The notes: generated by a model from the sequence alone, not told the origin. 64,000 nt of DNA from Nocardiopsis endophytica (GCF_027706725.1 NZ_JAQFWQ010000015.1:22426-86425); one strand, 5' to 3'; counted from the stretch's first letter, positions 54,157 through 63,457 are shown. Numbers and translations are program-made.

Positions 54157-54173
54157 TGGACGGGAGGCCGCTT

Positions 54174-54614
54174 ATGCCGCTATGGGTCCTCTGGCTGATC
54201 GCCGCCGTCGCGCTCGGCATCGCCGAAGCCTTCACCCTGACCCTCTCGCTCGGCCTGCTCGCGGCGGCGGCGCTGGTCGCGGGTGTGGTCGGCGCCGCGG
54301 GCATGGGCGTGGTGGCCCAGGTGCTCGCCTTCATCGTCACCTCGGCCGCCGGGATCCTGGTGATCCGCCCCATCGCCCGCCGCCACCTGAAACAGCCGCC
54401 GCTGCTGCCCTCCGGGACCGACGCCCTGGTGGGCCGCTCGGCCGTGGTCACCGAACAGGTCACCGGCGACCACGGGCGGATCAAGCTGCTGGGCGAGGAA
54501 TGGTCCGCGCGCGCCCTCGACGAGGACCACGTCATCCCCGCGGGCGTGCACGTGGACGTGATGGAGATCGACGGGGCCACGGCCGTCGTCTACCCGCGCG
54601 AGGCCTTGCCGTGA
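54174..54614 (+). CDS. NfeD-like membrane protein
   Basis: Short NfeD family protein of 146 residues: two or three membrane helices (LWLIAAVALGIAEAFTLTLS, LVAGVVGAAGMGVVAQVLAF) followed by a small OB-fold domain (ALVGRSAVVTEQVTGDHGRIKLLGEEWSARAL). GGGAGG precedes the ATG. NfeD proteins are nearly always encoded beside an SPFH/stomatin gene, as here, and help organise membrane microdomains or guide a partner protease. Confidence 0.92.
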   Translation: MPLWVLWLIAAVALGIAEAFTLTLSLGLLAAAALVAGVVGAAGMGVVAQVLAFIVTSAAGILVIRPIARRHLKQPPLLPSGTDALVGRSAVVTEQVTGDHGRIKLLGEEWSARALDEDHVIPAGVHVDVMEIDGATAVVYPREALP

Positions 54615-54669
54615 CCGGGGGAGCCCCACGCACCGACCCGCACGACCCGACTCGCAGGGCAGGTACATC

Positions 54670-55782
54670 ATGGGAGCCGACATCCTCTTCATCGTCCTGG
54701 CGGCCATCGCGGTGCTGCTGGTGGTCTCCACGGTGCGGATCGTTCCACAGGCCCGCGCCTACAACATCGAGCGCTTCGGGCGCTACCAGCGCACCCTCCA
54801 GCCGGGGCTGAACTTCATCATCCCGATCGTCGACCGCGTCAACACCAAGTTCGACCTGCGCGAGCAGGTGTTCTCCTCCCGGCCGCAGCCGGTCATCACC
54901 GAGGACAACCTGGTCGTCAACATCGACACGGTGCTCTACTACCAGATCACCGACCCCAAGGCGGCGGCCTACGAGGTCGCCAACTACCTGCAGGCCATCG
55001 ACCAGCTCACTGTCACCACGCTGCGCAACGTGATCGGCGGCATGGACCTGGAGCGCACGCTGACCTCCCGCGAGGAGATCAACACCCGGCTGCGGGGCGT
55101 GCTGGACGAGGCCACCGGCAAGTGGGGCATCCGCGCCAACCGCGTGGAGATCAAGGCGATCGACCCGCCGCCCACCATCAAGGAGGCGATGGAGAAGCAG
55201 ATGCGGGCCGAGCGCGACAAGCGGGCCGTGGTCCTGCACGCCGAGGGCGAGCGGCAGTCGCGCATCCTCACCGCAGAGGGCGCCCGCCAGCAGGCGATCC
55301 TGGAGGCCCAGGGCGACCAGCAGGCGCGCATCCTGCGCGCGGACGGCGAGGCGCAGGCGGTCGAGCGCGTGTTCCAGGCGGTGCACCGCAACAACGCCGA
55401 CCCCAAGCTGCTGGCCTACAAGTACCTGGAGACGCTGCCGTCGCTGGCCAACGGCGAGGGCAACACCTTCTGGGTGATCCCGGGCGAGCTGACCTCGGCG
55501 GTGCAGAACGTGACCCGCGCCTTCTCCGGGCAGGCCGACTCCGCGGCCGACGGCGGGGGCGAGCAGGAGGACCGCGAGCGCACCGGCGAGCTGGAGGAGG
55601 GCGGCACCCCGGAGCTCACCTCGGCAGAAGACGGGGACCGGGCCTCCCGGGCGGCCGCCGACGACGCGGCGCAGAGCGCCGCCGAGGCGGTGGAGAACGC
55701 CCGCCGCGCGGCCGAGGCCGCGGCGGCCGGAGGCACCACGGGCGGCGCGAGCGTCCCCGAGCAGGGCCCAGGGGAGAGGTGA
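54670..55782 (+). CDS. SPFH/band 7 (stomatin-like) membrane protein
   Basis: Membrane scaffold of 370 residues. One N-terminal membrane anchor (LFIVLAAIAVLLVVSTVRIV) is followed by the SPFH domain (AYNIERFGRYQRTLQPGLNF, then VFSSRPQPVITEDNLVVNID) and a coiled coil (KQMRAERDKRAVVLHAEGER). The last 90 residues are Ala/Glu/Gly-rich and disordered. It follows the NfeD-like gene by 55 bp in the same operon. The pair is expected to form flotillin-like oligomers that organise the membrane. Confidence 0.95.
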   Translation: MGADILFIVLAAIAVLLVVSTVRIVPQARAYNIERFGRYQRTLQPGLNFIIPIVDRVNTKFDLREQVFSSRPQPVITEDNLVVNIDTVLYYQITDPKAAAYEVANYLQAIDQLTVTTLRNVIGGMDLERTLTSREEINTRLRGVLDEATGKWGIRANRVEIKAIDPPPTIKEAMEKQMRAERDKRAVVLHAEGERQSRILTAEGARQQAILEAQGDQQARILRADGEAQAVERVFQAVHRNNADPKLLAYKYLETLPSLANGEGNTFWVIPGELTSAVQNVTRAFSGQADSAADGGGEQEDRERTGELEEGGTPELTSAEDGDRASRAAADDAAQSAAEAVENARRAAEAAAAGGTTGGASVPEQGPGER

Positions 55783-55852
55783 CGGGCAAAGGCGGGTCCC
55801 GGTCCTCCGACCGGTGCCCGCGCCCGCCCCGCGGGCGCCGTCGGCCCCGGGA

Positions 55853-58060
55853 TCAGCTCTCGTCGCCCGAGCCGCCGCCGTCGCTGTTCTCCGGGTCTTC
55901 GTCCTTGGTCGCGTCGGCGGTCCTGAACAGCTCGTAGTCGTCGAACCGGGCGACCGCGTCGTCGCCGCTGCCCCCGGACCGGGAGAGCAGCAGGCCCGTG
56001 CCCCGGCCCAGGACCGGGTTGTCGTCGGTGGCCTCGGCCGCGAACTCGCCGTTGACCCAGGCCCGGACCGTCACCGTGCCGTCCTCGATGTCCTGCCCCT
56101 CCTCGACGGTGCGGTCGCAGGTGATCTGAAGGGTGTTGGTCGCGCCCTCCGTCGCGTCGTACCCGGGCACGTCCCCGACGCGTGCCAGGGTGCCCTCGCC
56201 CTCCTCGGAGCCGCCGTTGCGCCGGATGATCAGCTTCTTGCCGTCCTTGCGGAGCCGCACCTCGTACTGGCGGTAGTCCTCCTCGTACCGGTTGTCGTCC
56301 GCGTCGTAGCCGAAGCAGTACATGCCCGCCTCGGAGTAGTCGGGCCCGGAGTCCCAGACCAGATCGACGGTGGCGGCCATGTGCACCGGGTGCTTGTCGC
56401 CGATCGGGGCCGAGGCCCGCACGGTCGGCTCGTCGTCGTCCTCGGTCGCGCGCATGGCGAAGGCCTGGTCGATGTGGCCGATGGCGGAGTCGTCCTCGAA
56501 CTCGTAGCTGTACTCGTCGGTCCAGTCCGTCTGGCCGCTGTCGAAGTCCTGCTGGTGGATGCTGTCGGCGTCGGCGGGGAACTGCGGGTCGCGGGTGAAG
56601 TAGACGGCGGCGCCGCCCGCGGCGACCAGGACCAGCACCGCACCGGCGGCGACCAGGCCCAGGACGGCCTTGGAGGGGCGCTTGCGCCCGCCGGGCGAGG
56701 CCTGCCCGCCCGGGGGCGTCCCCGGGCCGCCGGGCATGCCGGGTCCGCCCGGGGCTCCCGCGGCGAACGGGGCGGGTCCACCGTGCGGGGGCGAGGGCAC
56801 CCCGGGACCGCCCGGACCCGTCGGGCTCCCCGGGCCGCCGGGCATGCCGGGGCCGCCGGGGGCGTACCCGTGCGGGGGCGGGCCCGGCGGCTGCTGCGGA
56901 CCCGAGGGGACTCCTCCCTGCGGGACGCCGCCCGGCACGGGCGGCTGCGGGCCGGAGGGGTACTGCGGCGGCGCGTAGGGCATGGTGGGCGGGGCCGCCG
57001 CCATGGTGTCCTGCGGCGGAGCCGCCTGCGTCGCCCCCGGCGGAGGCATCGCGGCGGTCGGCCGCTCACCCAGCTCGGAGGTGGGGGTGTCGCCGTCGCC
57101 CGCACCGGCGGCCGCACCCGCGGCCGCCGCGCCGGCCGCGGTCGGGGCGGCCATGGCCTGTGTGGGCCGGGCGGTCGACGGCGGGGTCCAGGAGCGCACC
57201 ACCGTCTGGTCGACCACCGACTCGTCCGGGTCCTCCTGCCCGACCAGGCGGTTGAGGAGCTGCTGGGCGGTGGGGCGCTCGGTGGGGTCCTTGGACAGGG
57301 CGGCAGCGACCATGTCGCGCAGCGGCGCCTCCAGGTCGCCCAGCTCCGGCGCCATCGAGGTGATCTGGTGCAGCACCGCCGGGACGCTGGGGGCGTCGAA
57401 GGGGGCGCGGCCGGTCCCGGCGAAGGCGACCAGGCACCCCCAGGAGAAGATGTCCGAGGCGGGGGTGATGTCCTGGCCCGCGATCAGCTCGGGGGCCAGG
57501 TAGGCGGGGGTCCCCATCAGCTGGCTGGACCGGGTGACCGCGCCGTCGTCCTCCATGGCGCGGGCGATGCCGAAGTCGATCACCTTGGGGCCCACCGTGG
57601 ACAGCAGCACGTTGGCCGGCTTGAGGTCGCGGTGGATCACCCCGGCGCCGTGGATGGCGGTGAGGGCGGCGGCCACGCCCATGGCCAGGCCGTCCAGGGT
57701 GCCGCCGGCCATCGGCCCCTCGGCGGCGACCGCCTCGGCCAGGTTGGGCCCCGGCACGTACTCGGAGACGATGAACAGCGGCTCGCCGTCCAGGCGCGCG
57801 TCCAGCACGCCCGCGGTGGAGAACCGGGCGACCCGGCGGGCCGACTCGACCTCCCGGGCGAACCGCCGCCGGAAGTCCTCGTCGTCGGTGAGGTCGGGGT
57901 GGATGAGCTTGACCGCGACCCGGCGGCCCTCGGGGGAGCGGGCCAGGTAGACGGTGCCCATGCCGCCGCGCCCCAGCCGGCCCAGGACCGTGTAGTCGCC
58001 GAGCTCGCGGGGGTCGCCGGTGCGGAGGGGTTTGGCGCTGTCGTGCCCGTTTGACGTCAC
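55853..58060 (-). CDS. Membrane Ser/Thr protein kinase (PknB-like)
   Basis: Hanks-type kinase of 735 residues. The kinase domain (about 20-280) is complete: GRLGRGGMGTVYLA, the ATP Lys in VAVKLIH, catalytic IHRDLKPANVLL, DFG in VIDFGIA and the APE equivalent AYLAPEL. A long Pro/Gly/Gln-rich linker leads to one membrane helix (AVLGLVAAGAVLVLVAAGGA). An extracellular beta-rich domain of about 230 residues follows (DSIHQQDFDSGQTDW to VARFDDYELF) that looks like a concanavalin/laminin-type sugar-binding fold rather than PASTA repeats. GTG 58060 has AAAGGAA about 10 nt upstream; ATG 58099 would add 13 residues. Confidence 0.92.
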   Translation of the reverse strand: MTSNGHDSAKPLRTGDPRELGDYTVLGRLGRGGMGTVYLARSPEGRRVAVKLIHPDLTDDEDFRRRFAREVESARRVARFSTAGVLDARLDGEPLFIVSEYVPGPNLAEAVAAEGPMAGGTLDGLAMGVAAALTAIHGAGVIHRDLKPANVLLSTVGPKVIDFGIARAMEDDGAVTRSSQLMGTPAYLAPELIAGQDITPASDIFSWGCLVAFAGTGRAPFDAPSVPAVLHQITSMAPELGDLEAPLRDMVAAALSKDPTERPTAQQLLNRLVGQEDPDESVVDQTVVRSWTPPSTARPTQAMAAPTAAGAAAAGAAAGAGDGDTPTSELGERPTAAMPPPGATQAAPPQDTMAAAPPTMPYAPPQYPSGPQPPVPGGVPQGGVPSGPQQPPGPPPHGYAPGGPGMPGGPGSPTGPGGPGVPSPPHGGPAPFAAGAPGGPGMPGGPGTPPGGQASPGGRKRPSKAVLGLVAAGAVLVLVAAGGAAVYFTRDPQFPADADSIHQQDFDSGQTDWTDEYSYEFEDDSAIGHIDQAFAMRATEDDDEPTVRASAPIGDKHPVHMAATVDLVWDSGPDYSEAGMYCFGYDADDNRYEEDYRQYEVRLRKDGKKLIIRRNGGSEEGEGTLARVGDVPGYDATEGATNTLQITCDRTVEEGQDIEDGTVTVRAWVNGEFAAEATDDNPVLGRGTGLLLSRSGGSGDDAVARFDDYELFRTADATKDEDPENSDGGGSGDES

Positions 58061-58260
58061 TGTGCTGAAGTTCCTTTGTGGGTCGCGATTCGCCGTCATA
58101 GCGTACCGAGCCCGTGCCCGGCCGGGCATCCGCGCGGTCCGCCCCCGCGGCCCCGCCCGCGCCGCTATGATGGGAACACGTGTTCGACGCCTGTCCTTCC
58201 CCGCAGGCTCTCGTCGTGCTGCCGGTGCCGCGGCGCCGGAGCGAGAGGGGAGGAAGGCCG

Positions 58261-58530
58261 ATGAGCCGTGTGTACGGCGCGCCGATCGAGGTGGTGGAGA
58301 GCGGGGGCCGTCCGGTCCGCTTCACCTGGGGCGGGCGGATCCACACCGTGCGGCGGGTGATCGACCACTGGGTGACGCTGCGCGCCGAGTGGGCGGCCGA
58401 GGCGGAGGAGAGCCTGCCGCAGCGGCGGCACTGGCGGGTCGAGGCCGGGTCGGACCGGTCGCTGGGCGTCTACGAGCTGCGGCACGACGTGGCGGGCGGC
58501 GGCTGGACGCTGGTGCGCGTCCTCGACTGA
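58261..58530 (+). CDS. DUF6504 family small protein
   Basis: 89 residues. The pattern GAPIEVVESGGRPVRFTWGGRIHTVRRVIDHWV with WRVEA and ending YELRHDVAGGGWTLVRVLD matches the DUF6504 family of actinobacteria. Relatives are often beside translesion polymerase genes; none is visible here, so this copy stands alone. AGGAAGGCCG precedes the ATG. The fold is probably a small beta-barrel; function unknown. Confidence 0.82.
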   Translation: MSRVYGAPIEVVESGGRPVRFTWGGRIHTVRRVIDHWVTLRAEWAAEAEESLPQRRHWRVEAGSDRSLGVYELRHDVAGGGWTLVRVLD

Positions 58531-58624
58531 TCCGCGCCGCTCCCGTGCTCGGGGCGGCGTTCGGCCGTGGGCCCCGTGCGCGGCCCGGAGCGCCGTCGGC
58601 GCCGTCCCCGCCGCGTCTCACCGC

Positions 58625-59644
58625 TCACCCCAGCACCATGTCCCGCAGGGCGCGCAGGGTGGGCTCGTCCCGCACCCCGGCGACCAGCAGCGTGGTGACC
58701 GGGGAGGCGCGCCAGGCCTCCAGCCGCTCGGCGATCCGGGGCAGGGGGCCCACAAGGCACAGGGCGTCGGCCAGCTCGTCGGGGACGGCGGCCACCGCCT
58801 CGCCGCGGCGGCCGGCGAGGAACAGCTCCTGCACCTTGTGGGCCGCGTCGCCGAAGCCGAGCCGGACGAAGACGTCGAGGTGGAAGTTGCGGCGGGCGGC
58901 GCCCATGCCGCCGATGTAGAACGCGAGCGGGGCCTTGGCCGTGTAGAGCGCGGCATCGGTGTCGGTGCCGGGGACGACGGTGACGGTGCAGGCGATGTCG
59001 AACCCGGGCGGGGCGGAGGCCAGCGCGTCCGCGTACAGGGCGGGGCTGCGCTCGGGGTGGAAGAACATGGGGACCCACCCGTCGGCGGCCTCAGCGGCGA
59101 GCGCGACGTTGCGTGGGCCTTCGGCGCCCAGGTAGAGGGGGATGCGCGGGCGCAGGGGGCGGGTGATCGGCTTGAGGGGCTTGCCGAGCCCGGTGCCGCC
59201 GGGCAGGGGCAGGGGATAGTGCGGCCCCTCGGAGGTGACGGGGCCCTCGCGCCGCCAGACCTGGCGCATGATGTCGAGGTACTCGCGGGTGCGCTCCAGG
59301 GGGCGGGGGAAGGGGGTGCCGTACCACCCCTCCACGACCTGCGGCCCCGAGACGCCGACGCCCAGGCGCAGGCGGCCGCCGGAGAGGTGGTCGAGGGTCA
59401 GGGCGTGCATGGCGGTGGCGGTGGGGGAGCGGGCGGAGAGCTGGGCGACGGCGGTCCCCAGCCCGATGCGGCGGGTGCGGGCGCCGTACCAGGCGAGCGG
59501 GGTGAAGGCGTCGGAGCCGTAGGCCTCGGCGGTCCAGACCGAGTCGTACCCCAGCTCCTCGGCGGCGAGGACGGTGGCGGTGGCGTCGTCCCCTTCGCGG
59601 CCCCAGTAGCCCAGGGCGAGCCCGATCGACATGTCCGTGGCCAC
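58625..59644 (-). CDS. F420-dependent LLM-class oxidoreductase
   Basis: Luciferase-like TIM-barrel enzyme of 339 residues. GLALGYWGREGDDATATVLAAEELGYDSVWTAEAYGSDAFTPL is the usual opening, with IGLGTAVAQLSARSPTATAM and LRLGVGVSGPQVVEGWYG in the barrel centre and IPLYLGAEGPRNVALAAEAADGW later. The conserved profile suits coenzyme F420 as hydride carrier, as in mycobacterial and nocardioform homologues. GTG start with GGGGAGG 5 nt upstream. Substrate unknown. Confidence 0.9.
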   Translation of the reverse strand: MATDMSIGLALGYWGREGDDATATVLAAEELGYDSVWTAEAYGSDAFTPLAWYGARTRRIGLGTAVAQLSARSPTATAMHALTLDHLSGGRLRLGVGVSGPQVVEGWYGTPFPRPLERTREYLDIMRQVWRREGPVTSEGPHYPLPLPGGTGLGKPLKPITRPLRPRIPLYLGAEGPRNVALAAEAADGWVPMFFHPERSPALYADALASAPPGFDIACTVTVVPGTDTDAALYTAKAPLAFYIGGMGAARRNFHLDVFVRLGFGDAAHKVQELFLAGRRGEAVAAVPDELADALCLVGPLPRIAERLEAWRASPVTTLLVAGVRDEPTLRALRDMVLG

Positions 59645-59728
59645 GGCGCCTCCCCAGGGGTCGGGTGGACAGCATGGTAGAACGTGTTTCAGTTACCGGG
59701 GAAGGGCCCGGTCGGCGCGGTGCGGGTC

Positions 59729-60019
59729 TCAGAGGCCGCCGCCACCGCCGTCCCCACCGCCACCGCCACCGCCGTCGCCGTCGGCCCCGGCTCCCCCGCC
59801 CGTGTCGGTGATGACGAGCCAGGATCCTGCGCGTCCGTACGTGGGCCTGCCCATGGGCCGGTCCGTGCCCGCCGTCGCCGTGTTCCGGTGCTTTCGCCGG
59901 TCGGCGATGGCCCGCACCACCGCCACCGGCGCGGCGCGCAGCAACAGGACGAGTGCCGCCACCACCGCCGACGCCGACGCAAGGGTCGCGGCTATCGCGG
60001 CCGCCGTCTGACCTTCCAT
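59729..60019 (-). CDS. Small membrane protein with Gly-rich tail
   Basis: 96 residues: one N-terminal membrane helix (AAAIAATLASASAVVAALVLLL), a basic cytoplasmic patch (RAIADRRKHRN), and a Gly/Asp tail. GAAGGGCCC precedes the ATG. It follows another small membrane gene of similar layout by 59 bp on the same strand, so the two look like a duplicated or paired unit. No family recognised. Confidence 0.55.
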   Translation of the reverse strand: MEGQTAAAIAATLASASAVVAALVLLLRAAPVAVVRAIADRRKHRNTATAGTDRPMGRPTYGRAGSWLVITDTGGGAGADGDGGGGGGGDGGGGGL

Positions 60020-60078
60020 GGGCCCTTCGCTCCTCGGCGCGTCTGCGCGGCGCGTCCGTTCGGCCGTCGGTGCAGGGG

Positions 60079-60351
60079 TCAGGCGCTCTCGCTGGCCCCT
60101 GTGCCGGAGCCGCCTCCGCCGTCGGTTCCGCCGTCCCCGGTGCTTCCGCTTCGGCCCTCGGGTGCCGTGCCCGCGCCGCTCCACATCCAGTACAAGGTGG
60201 CGTCGTCCGCCGCGGACCGGCCCGGCCGCCGGGCGGCGGAACACCGGGCGCCCCCGACCTCGTTGCGGTGGACCCGCACCGACAGCGCCGCGAGCGCCGC
60301 CAGCCCCACCAGGGCCACGGCCGCGAGGCCTGCCGACAGAACGGCCGTCAT
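60079..60351 (-). CDS. Small membrane protein with Ser/Gly-rich tail
   Basis: 90 residues: one membrane helix at the N-terminus (VLSAGLAAVALVGLAALAAL), a basic patch, then a Ser/Gly/Thr-rich tail. GGAGGCGG lies 4 nt before the ATG, a strong ribosome site. It is the upstream member of the pair with the 59729 gene. It is divergent from the B12 riboswitch unit. No family recognised. Confidence 0.55.
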   Translation of the reverse strand: MTAVLSAGLAAVALVGLAALAALSVRVHRNEVGGARCSAARRPGRSAADDATLYWMWSGAGTAPEGRSGSTGDGGTDGGGGSGTGASESA

Positions 60352-60465
60352 GGCGACCGCCTCCTTACCACATCGGACCCTCGGGCGCCTGCCGTCTCCC
60401 CGTTTCGACGCCGCCGCCGCGGCTCCGGTTCGGCACCCGGGCGGGAAACGGCCCGGAACGCGCCG

Positions 60466-60630
60466 TATGAGACTCTGTAGGGCGGTGCCGAGGCAGGAAC
60501 GCCGGTGTGAGACCGGGGCGGACCCGCCACTGTGACCGGGGAGCGGACCCGCGCGATAGCGCCACCGCCGACACGTGCGGCGGGAAGGCGGCGGGCGAGC
60601 GCCGATCCGGGAGCCAGGACACTGCGCGGC
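60466..60630 (+). ncRNA. Cobalamin riboswitch upstream of the chelatase I/D gene
   Basis: Diagnostic elements in order: GGTGCCGAGGCAGGAA, the box GACCCGCCACTGTGACCGGG and GGGAGCCAGGACACTGC, separated by paired segments. It ends about 50 bp before the chelatase start, so that gene and cobO are expected to be shut off by B12, like cobN. Confidence 0.92.
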
Positions 60631-60680
60631 GCCGCGACGGACCCCTATGGGCGTGGACTCCCGAGGAAGGACTGACCCGC

Positions 60681-62804
60681 GTGAGCGCTACCGCTCGCTA
60701 CCCCTTCAGCGCGGTCGTCGGCATGGACGACCTGAAGCTTGCCCTACTCGTCAACGCCGTGTCCCCGGCGGTCGGCGGGGTGCTGGTCCGCGGTGAGAAG
60801 GGCACCGCCAAGTCGACCGCCGTGCGGGCCCTGGCCGCGCTCCTGCCCGGCCAGCAGGCGGTGGCCGGGTGCCGGTTCGGGTGCGACCCGGACGCGCCCG
60901 ACCCGGAGTGCCCCGACGGCCCCCACCCCTCCGGCGCGGTGCCCGAGGACCGCCCGGCCCGGCTGGTCGAGCTGCCCGTGGGCGCCAGCGAGGACCGGCT
61001 CGTCGGCTCGCTCGACATCGAGCGGGCCCTCACCGAGGGCGTCACCGCCTTCGAGCCCGGCCTGCTCGCCGCCGCGCACCGCGGCGTGCTGTACGTCGAC
61101 GAGGTGAACCTGCTCCACGACCACCTGGTCGACCTGATGCTGGACGCGGCCGCCATGGGCACCTGCCACGTCGAACGCGAAGGGGTGTCGGTACGGCACG
61201 CCGCCCGGTTCCTCCTCGTCGGCACCATGAACCCGGAGGAGGGGGAGCTGCGGCCCCAGCTCCTGGACAGGTTCGGCCTGACCGTGGAGGTGGCCGCCAC
61301 CCGCGACCCGGCCGAGCGCGCCGAGGTGGTGCGGCGGCGGCTGGCCTTCGAGACCGACCCGGACGGGTTCGCGGCCGGGTTCCAGCACGAGGAGGAGGAA
61401 CTGGCCGAGCGCATCCGGGCCGCGCGCAAACGGCTGCCCGGCGTCGTGCTCACCGACGCGGCGCTGCGCCAGGTCACCGCGGTGTGCGCGGCCTTCGAAG
61501 TGGACGGGCTGCGCGCGGACATCGTCACCGCGCGCGCCGCCATGGCGCTGGCGGCCTGGCGCGACCGCACCGAGGTGACGGCCGACGATGTGCGCGACGC
61601 CGCCCGCCTGTCGCTGCCGCACCGCCGGCGCCGGGACCCCTTCGACGCGCCGGGGCTGGACGACGACAAGCTCTCCGAGGCCCTGCAGGAGGCGGGTGAA
61701 CAGGACCCAAAAGGCCCTGAGGACGACCCGGACGGCCCGGGGAGTCCCGACGGAGACGGCGGAAGCGACGCCGACGGCGGCGGTGACGCCGATGGGGGCG
61801 ACGGCGGAAGTGACGCCGATGGAGGCGGCGACGCCGGACAGGGCCCGGCGCCCGATGCGGATTCGGGTGGGCCCGCCCAAGAGGGCGACGCCCCGCCCGG
61901 GCCCTCGCCGGGGCGGCCCGACGACCGCTCCTCCGAGGAGGGCGAGAGCGAGAGGAAGGCGTCCGGGGCCGGCGGCGAGCAGGCCTCCGAGGCGGGGGAG
62001 ACCTTCCGGCCGCGCCTGTTCAGCGTGAAGGGGATCGGAGCGGGGGCGCCCGGTCGGCGCTCGCGCGCGGAGACCCCCTTCGGCCGGGCCTCCGGCTCCC
62101 GCACGCCCGGCGACGGGCACAAGGGGATGGGGCCGCTGCACCTGACCGCGACCCTGCGCGCCGCCGCTCCGCACCAGAGGGTCCGCGGGCGTATGGGCCC
62201 CGGCCTGGTGCTGCACCGCGGGGACCTGCGCGAGGCCGTCCGCGAGGGCCGTGAGGGCAACCTGGTGCTGTTCTGCGTGGACGCCAGCGGGTCGATGGCG
62301 GCGCGGCAGCGCATGCGGGCGGTCAAGGGGGCGGTGCTGAGCCTGCTCCTCGACGCCTACCAGCGGCGCGACAAGGTGGGGCTGGTGACCTTCCGCGGGC
62401 GCGAGGGCCGGGTGGAGCTCCCGCCCACCTCGTCGGTCGAGGCGGGGGCCCGGCGGCTGCGCGAGCTGCGCACCGGGGGCCGCACCCCGCTCGCGGCGGG
62501 GCTGCTGCGGGCGGCCGACGTGCTGCGGGTGGAGCGGCTGCGCGACGCGCGCCGCCGGCCGCTGCTGGTGCTGGTCACCGACGGGCGCGCCACGCACGGC
62601 GGTCTCGACCAGGCACTGCGGGCGGCGGCGTGGATCGGCGCGCAGGACGTGCGGACGGTGGTCGTGGACTGCGAGTCGGGCCCGGTGCGGCTGGGGCTGG
62701 CCGAGCGGCTGGCGGCCCAGGCCGGGGGAGAGGCGGTCCGCCTGGAGGAGCTGGGCGCGGAGGCGCTGACCGGGCTGGTGCGCGGCACCCGCCGCGCCGC
62801 CTGA
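60681..62804 (+). CDS. Chelatase subunit I/D fusion (AAA+ and VWA domains)
   Basis: ATPase partner of the CobN cobalt chelatase; 707 residues from GTG 60681. The N-terminal AAA+ part has Walker A GEKGTAKST (38-46) and Walker B VLYVDEVNLL, the arginine-finger region and PLDRFGLTVEV-type motor signature (LLDRFGLTVEV). A 120-residue Gly/Asp/Glu linker carries tandem GSDADGGGDA repeats. The C-terminal von Willebrand A domain has the metal site DASGS at 534-538. It is Mg-chelatase-like (ChlI+ChlD in one) and, with a B12 riboswitch and cobO beside it, is most likely the CobN partner rather than a magnesium chelatase. Confidence 0.93.
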   Translation: MSATARYPFSAVVGMDDLKLALLVNAVSPAVGGVLVRGEKGTAKSTAVRALAALLPGQQAVAGCRFGCDPDAPDPECPDGPHPSGAVPEDRPARLVELPVGASEDRLVGSLDIERALTEGVTAFEPGLLAAAHRGVLYVDEVNLLHDHLVDLMLDAAAMGTCHVEREGVSVRHAARFLLVGTMNPEEGELRPQLLDRFGLTVEVAATRDPAERAEVVRRRLAFETDPDGFAAGFQHEEEELAERIRAARKRLPGVVLTDAALRQVTAVCAAFEVDGLRADIVTARAAMALAAWRDRTEVTADDVRDAARLSLPHRRRRDPFDAPGLDDDKLSEALQEAGEQDPKGPEDDPDGPGSPDGDGGSDADGGGDADGGDGGSDADGGGDAGQGPAPDADSGGPAQEGDAPPGPSPGRPDDRSSEEGESERKASGAGGEQASEAGETFRPRLFSVKGIGAGAPGRRSRAETPFGRASGSRTPGDGHKGMGPLHLTATLRAAAPHQRVRGRMGPGLVLHRGDLREAVREGREGNLVLFCVDASGSMAARQRMRAVKGAVLSLLLDAYQRRDKVGLVTFRGREGRVELPPTSSVEAGARRLRELRTGGRTPLAAGLLRAADVLRVERLRDARRRPLLVLVTDGRATHGGLDQALRAAAWIGAQDVRTVVVDCESGPVRLGLAERLAAQAGGEAVRLEELGAEALTGLVRGTRRAA

Positions 62805-62854
62805 GCGGCGCCCCGCCGGGGATCGGAACACGAGCCAGAAAGCAGGAAGTACGC

Positions 62855-63457
62855 ATGCCTCAGGGCAAACCCGAACACGTTCCCGACGACGGCCTGACCA
62901 CCCGCCAGCGGCGCCACCGGCCCCTGGTGGCGGTGCACACCGGCCCGGGGAAGGGCAAGTCGACGGCGGCCTTCGGGCTGGCGACCCGCGCGTGGGCGCA
63001 GGGGTGGGACATCGGCGTGTTCCAGTTCGTGAAGTCGGCCAAGTGGCGCATCGGCGAGGAGAAGGCGCTGCGGGTGCTGGGCGAGTCCGGCGAGGGCGGC
63101 TCGGTGACCTGGAACAAGATGGGCGAGGGCTGGTCGTGGATCCAGCGCCCGGGCACCGAGCAGGACCACGCGGCCGACGCCGCCGAGGGGTGGGCGCAGA
63201 TCAAGCGCGACCTGGCTGCCGAGACGTACCGGCTGTACGTGCTGGACGAGTTCACCTACCCGATGAAGTGGGGGTGGGTGGACGTGGAGGACGTCCTGGA
63301 GACGTTGCGCACCCGCCCGGGGACCCAGCACGTGGTGATCACCGGCAGGGACGCCGACCGGCGCCTGCTGGACGAGGCGGACCTGGTCACGGAGATGACC
63401 AAGGTGAAGCACCCCATGGACAACGGCCAGAAGGGCCAGCGCGGCATCGAGTGGTGA
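62855..63457 (+). CDS. cobO: Corrinoid adenosyltransferase (CobO/BtuR type)
   Basis: Transfers the 5'-deoxyadenosyl group from ATP to cob(I)yrinic acid a,c-diamide; 200 residues. The unusual P-loop GPGKGKST is at residues 30-37; the sequence KWRIGEEKALRVL, LDEFTYPMKWGW and ending MTKVKHPMDNGQKGQRGIEW are family hallmarks. ATG start with GCAGGAAG upstream. It follows the chelatase I/D gene by 50 bp and shares its riboswitch-controlled transcript. Confidence 0.95.
   Translation: MPQGKPEHVPDDGLTTRQRRHRPLVAVHTGPGKGKSTAAFGLATRAWAQGWDIGVFQFVKSAKWRIGEEKALRVLGESGEGGSVTWNKMGEGWSWIQRPGTEQDHAADAAEGWAQIKRDLAAETYRLYVLDEFTYPMKWGWVDVEDVLETLRTRPGTQHVVITGRDADRRLLDEADLVTEMTKVKHPMDNGQKGQRGIEW

Noticed and set aside
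54130..54160. tRNA-like sequence GGTAGTTTAGTGGTACC
   Set aside because: It recalls a D-arm but no acceptor, anticodon or T-arm follows before the NfeD-like start; annotated only as an inverted repeat.
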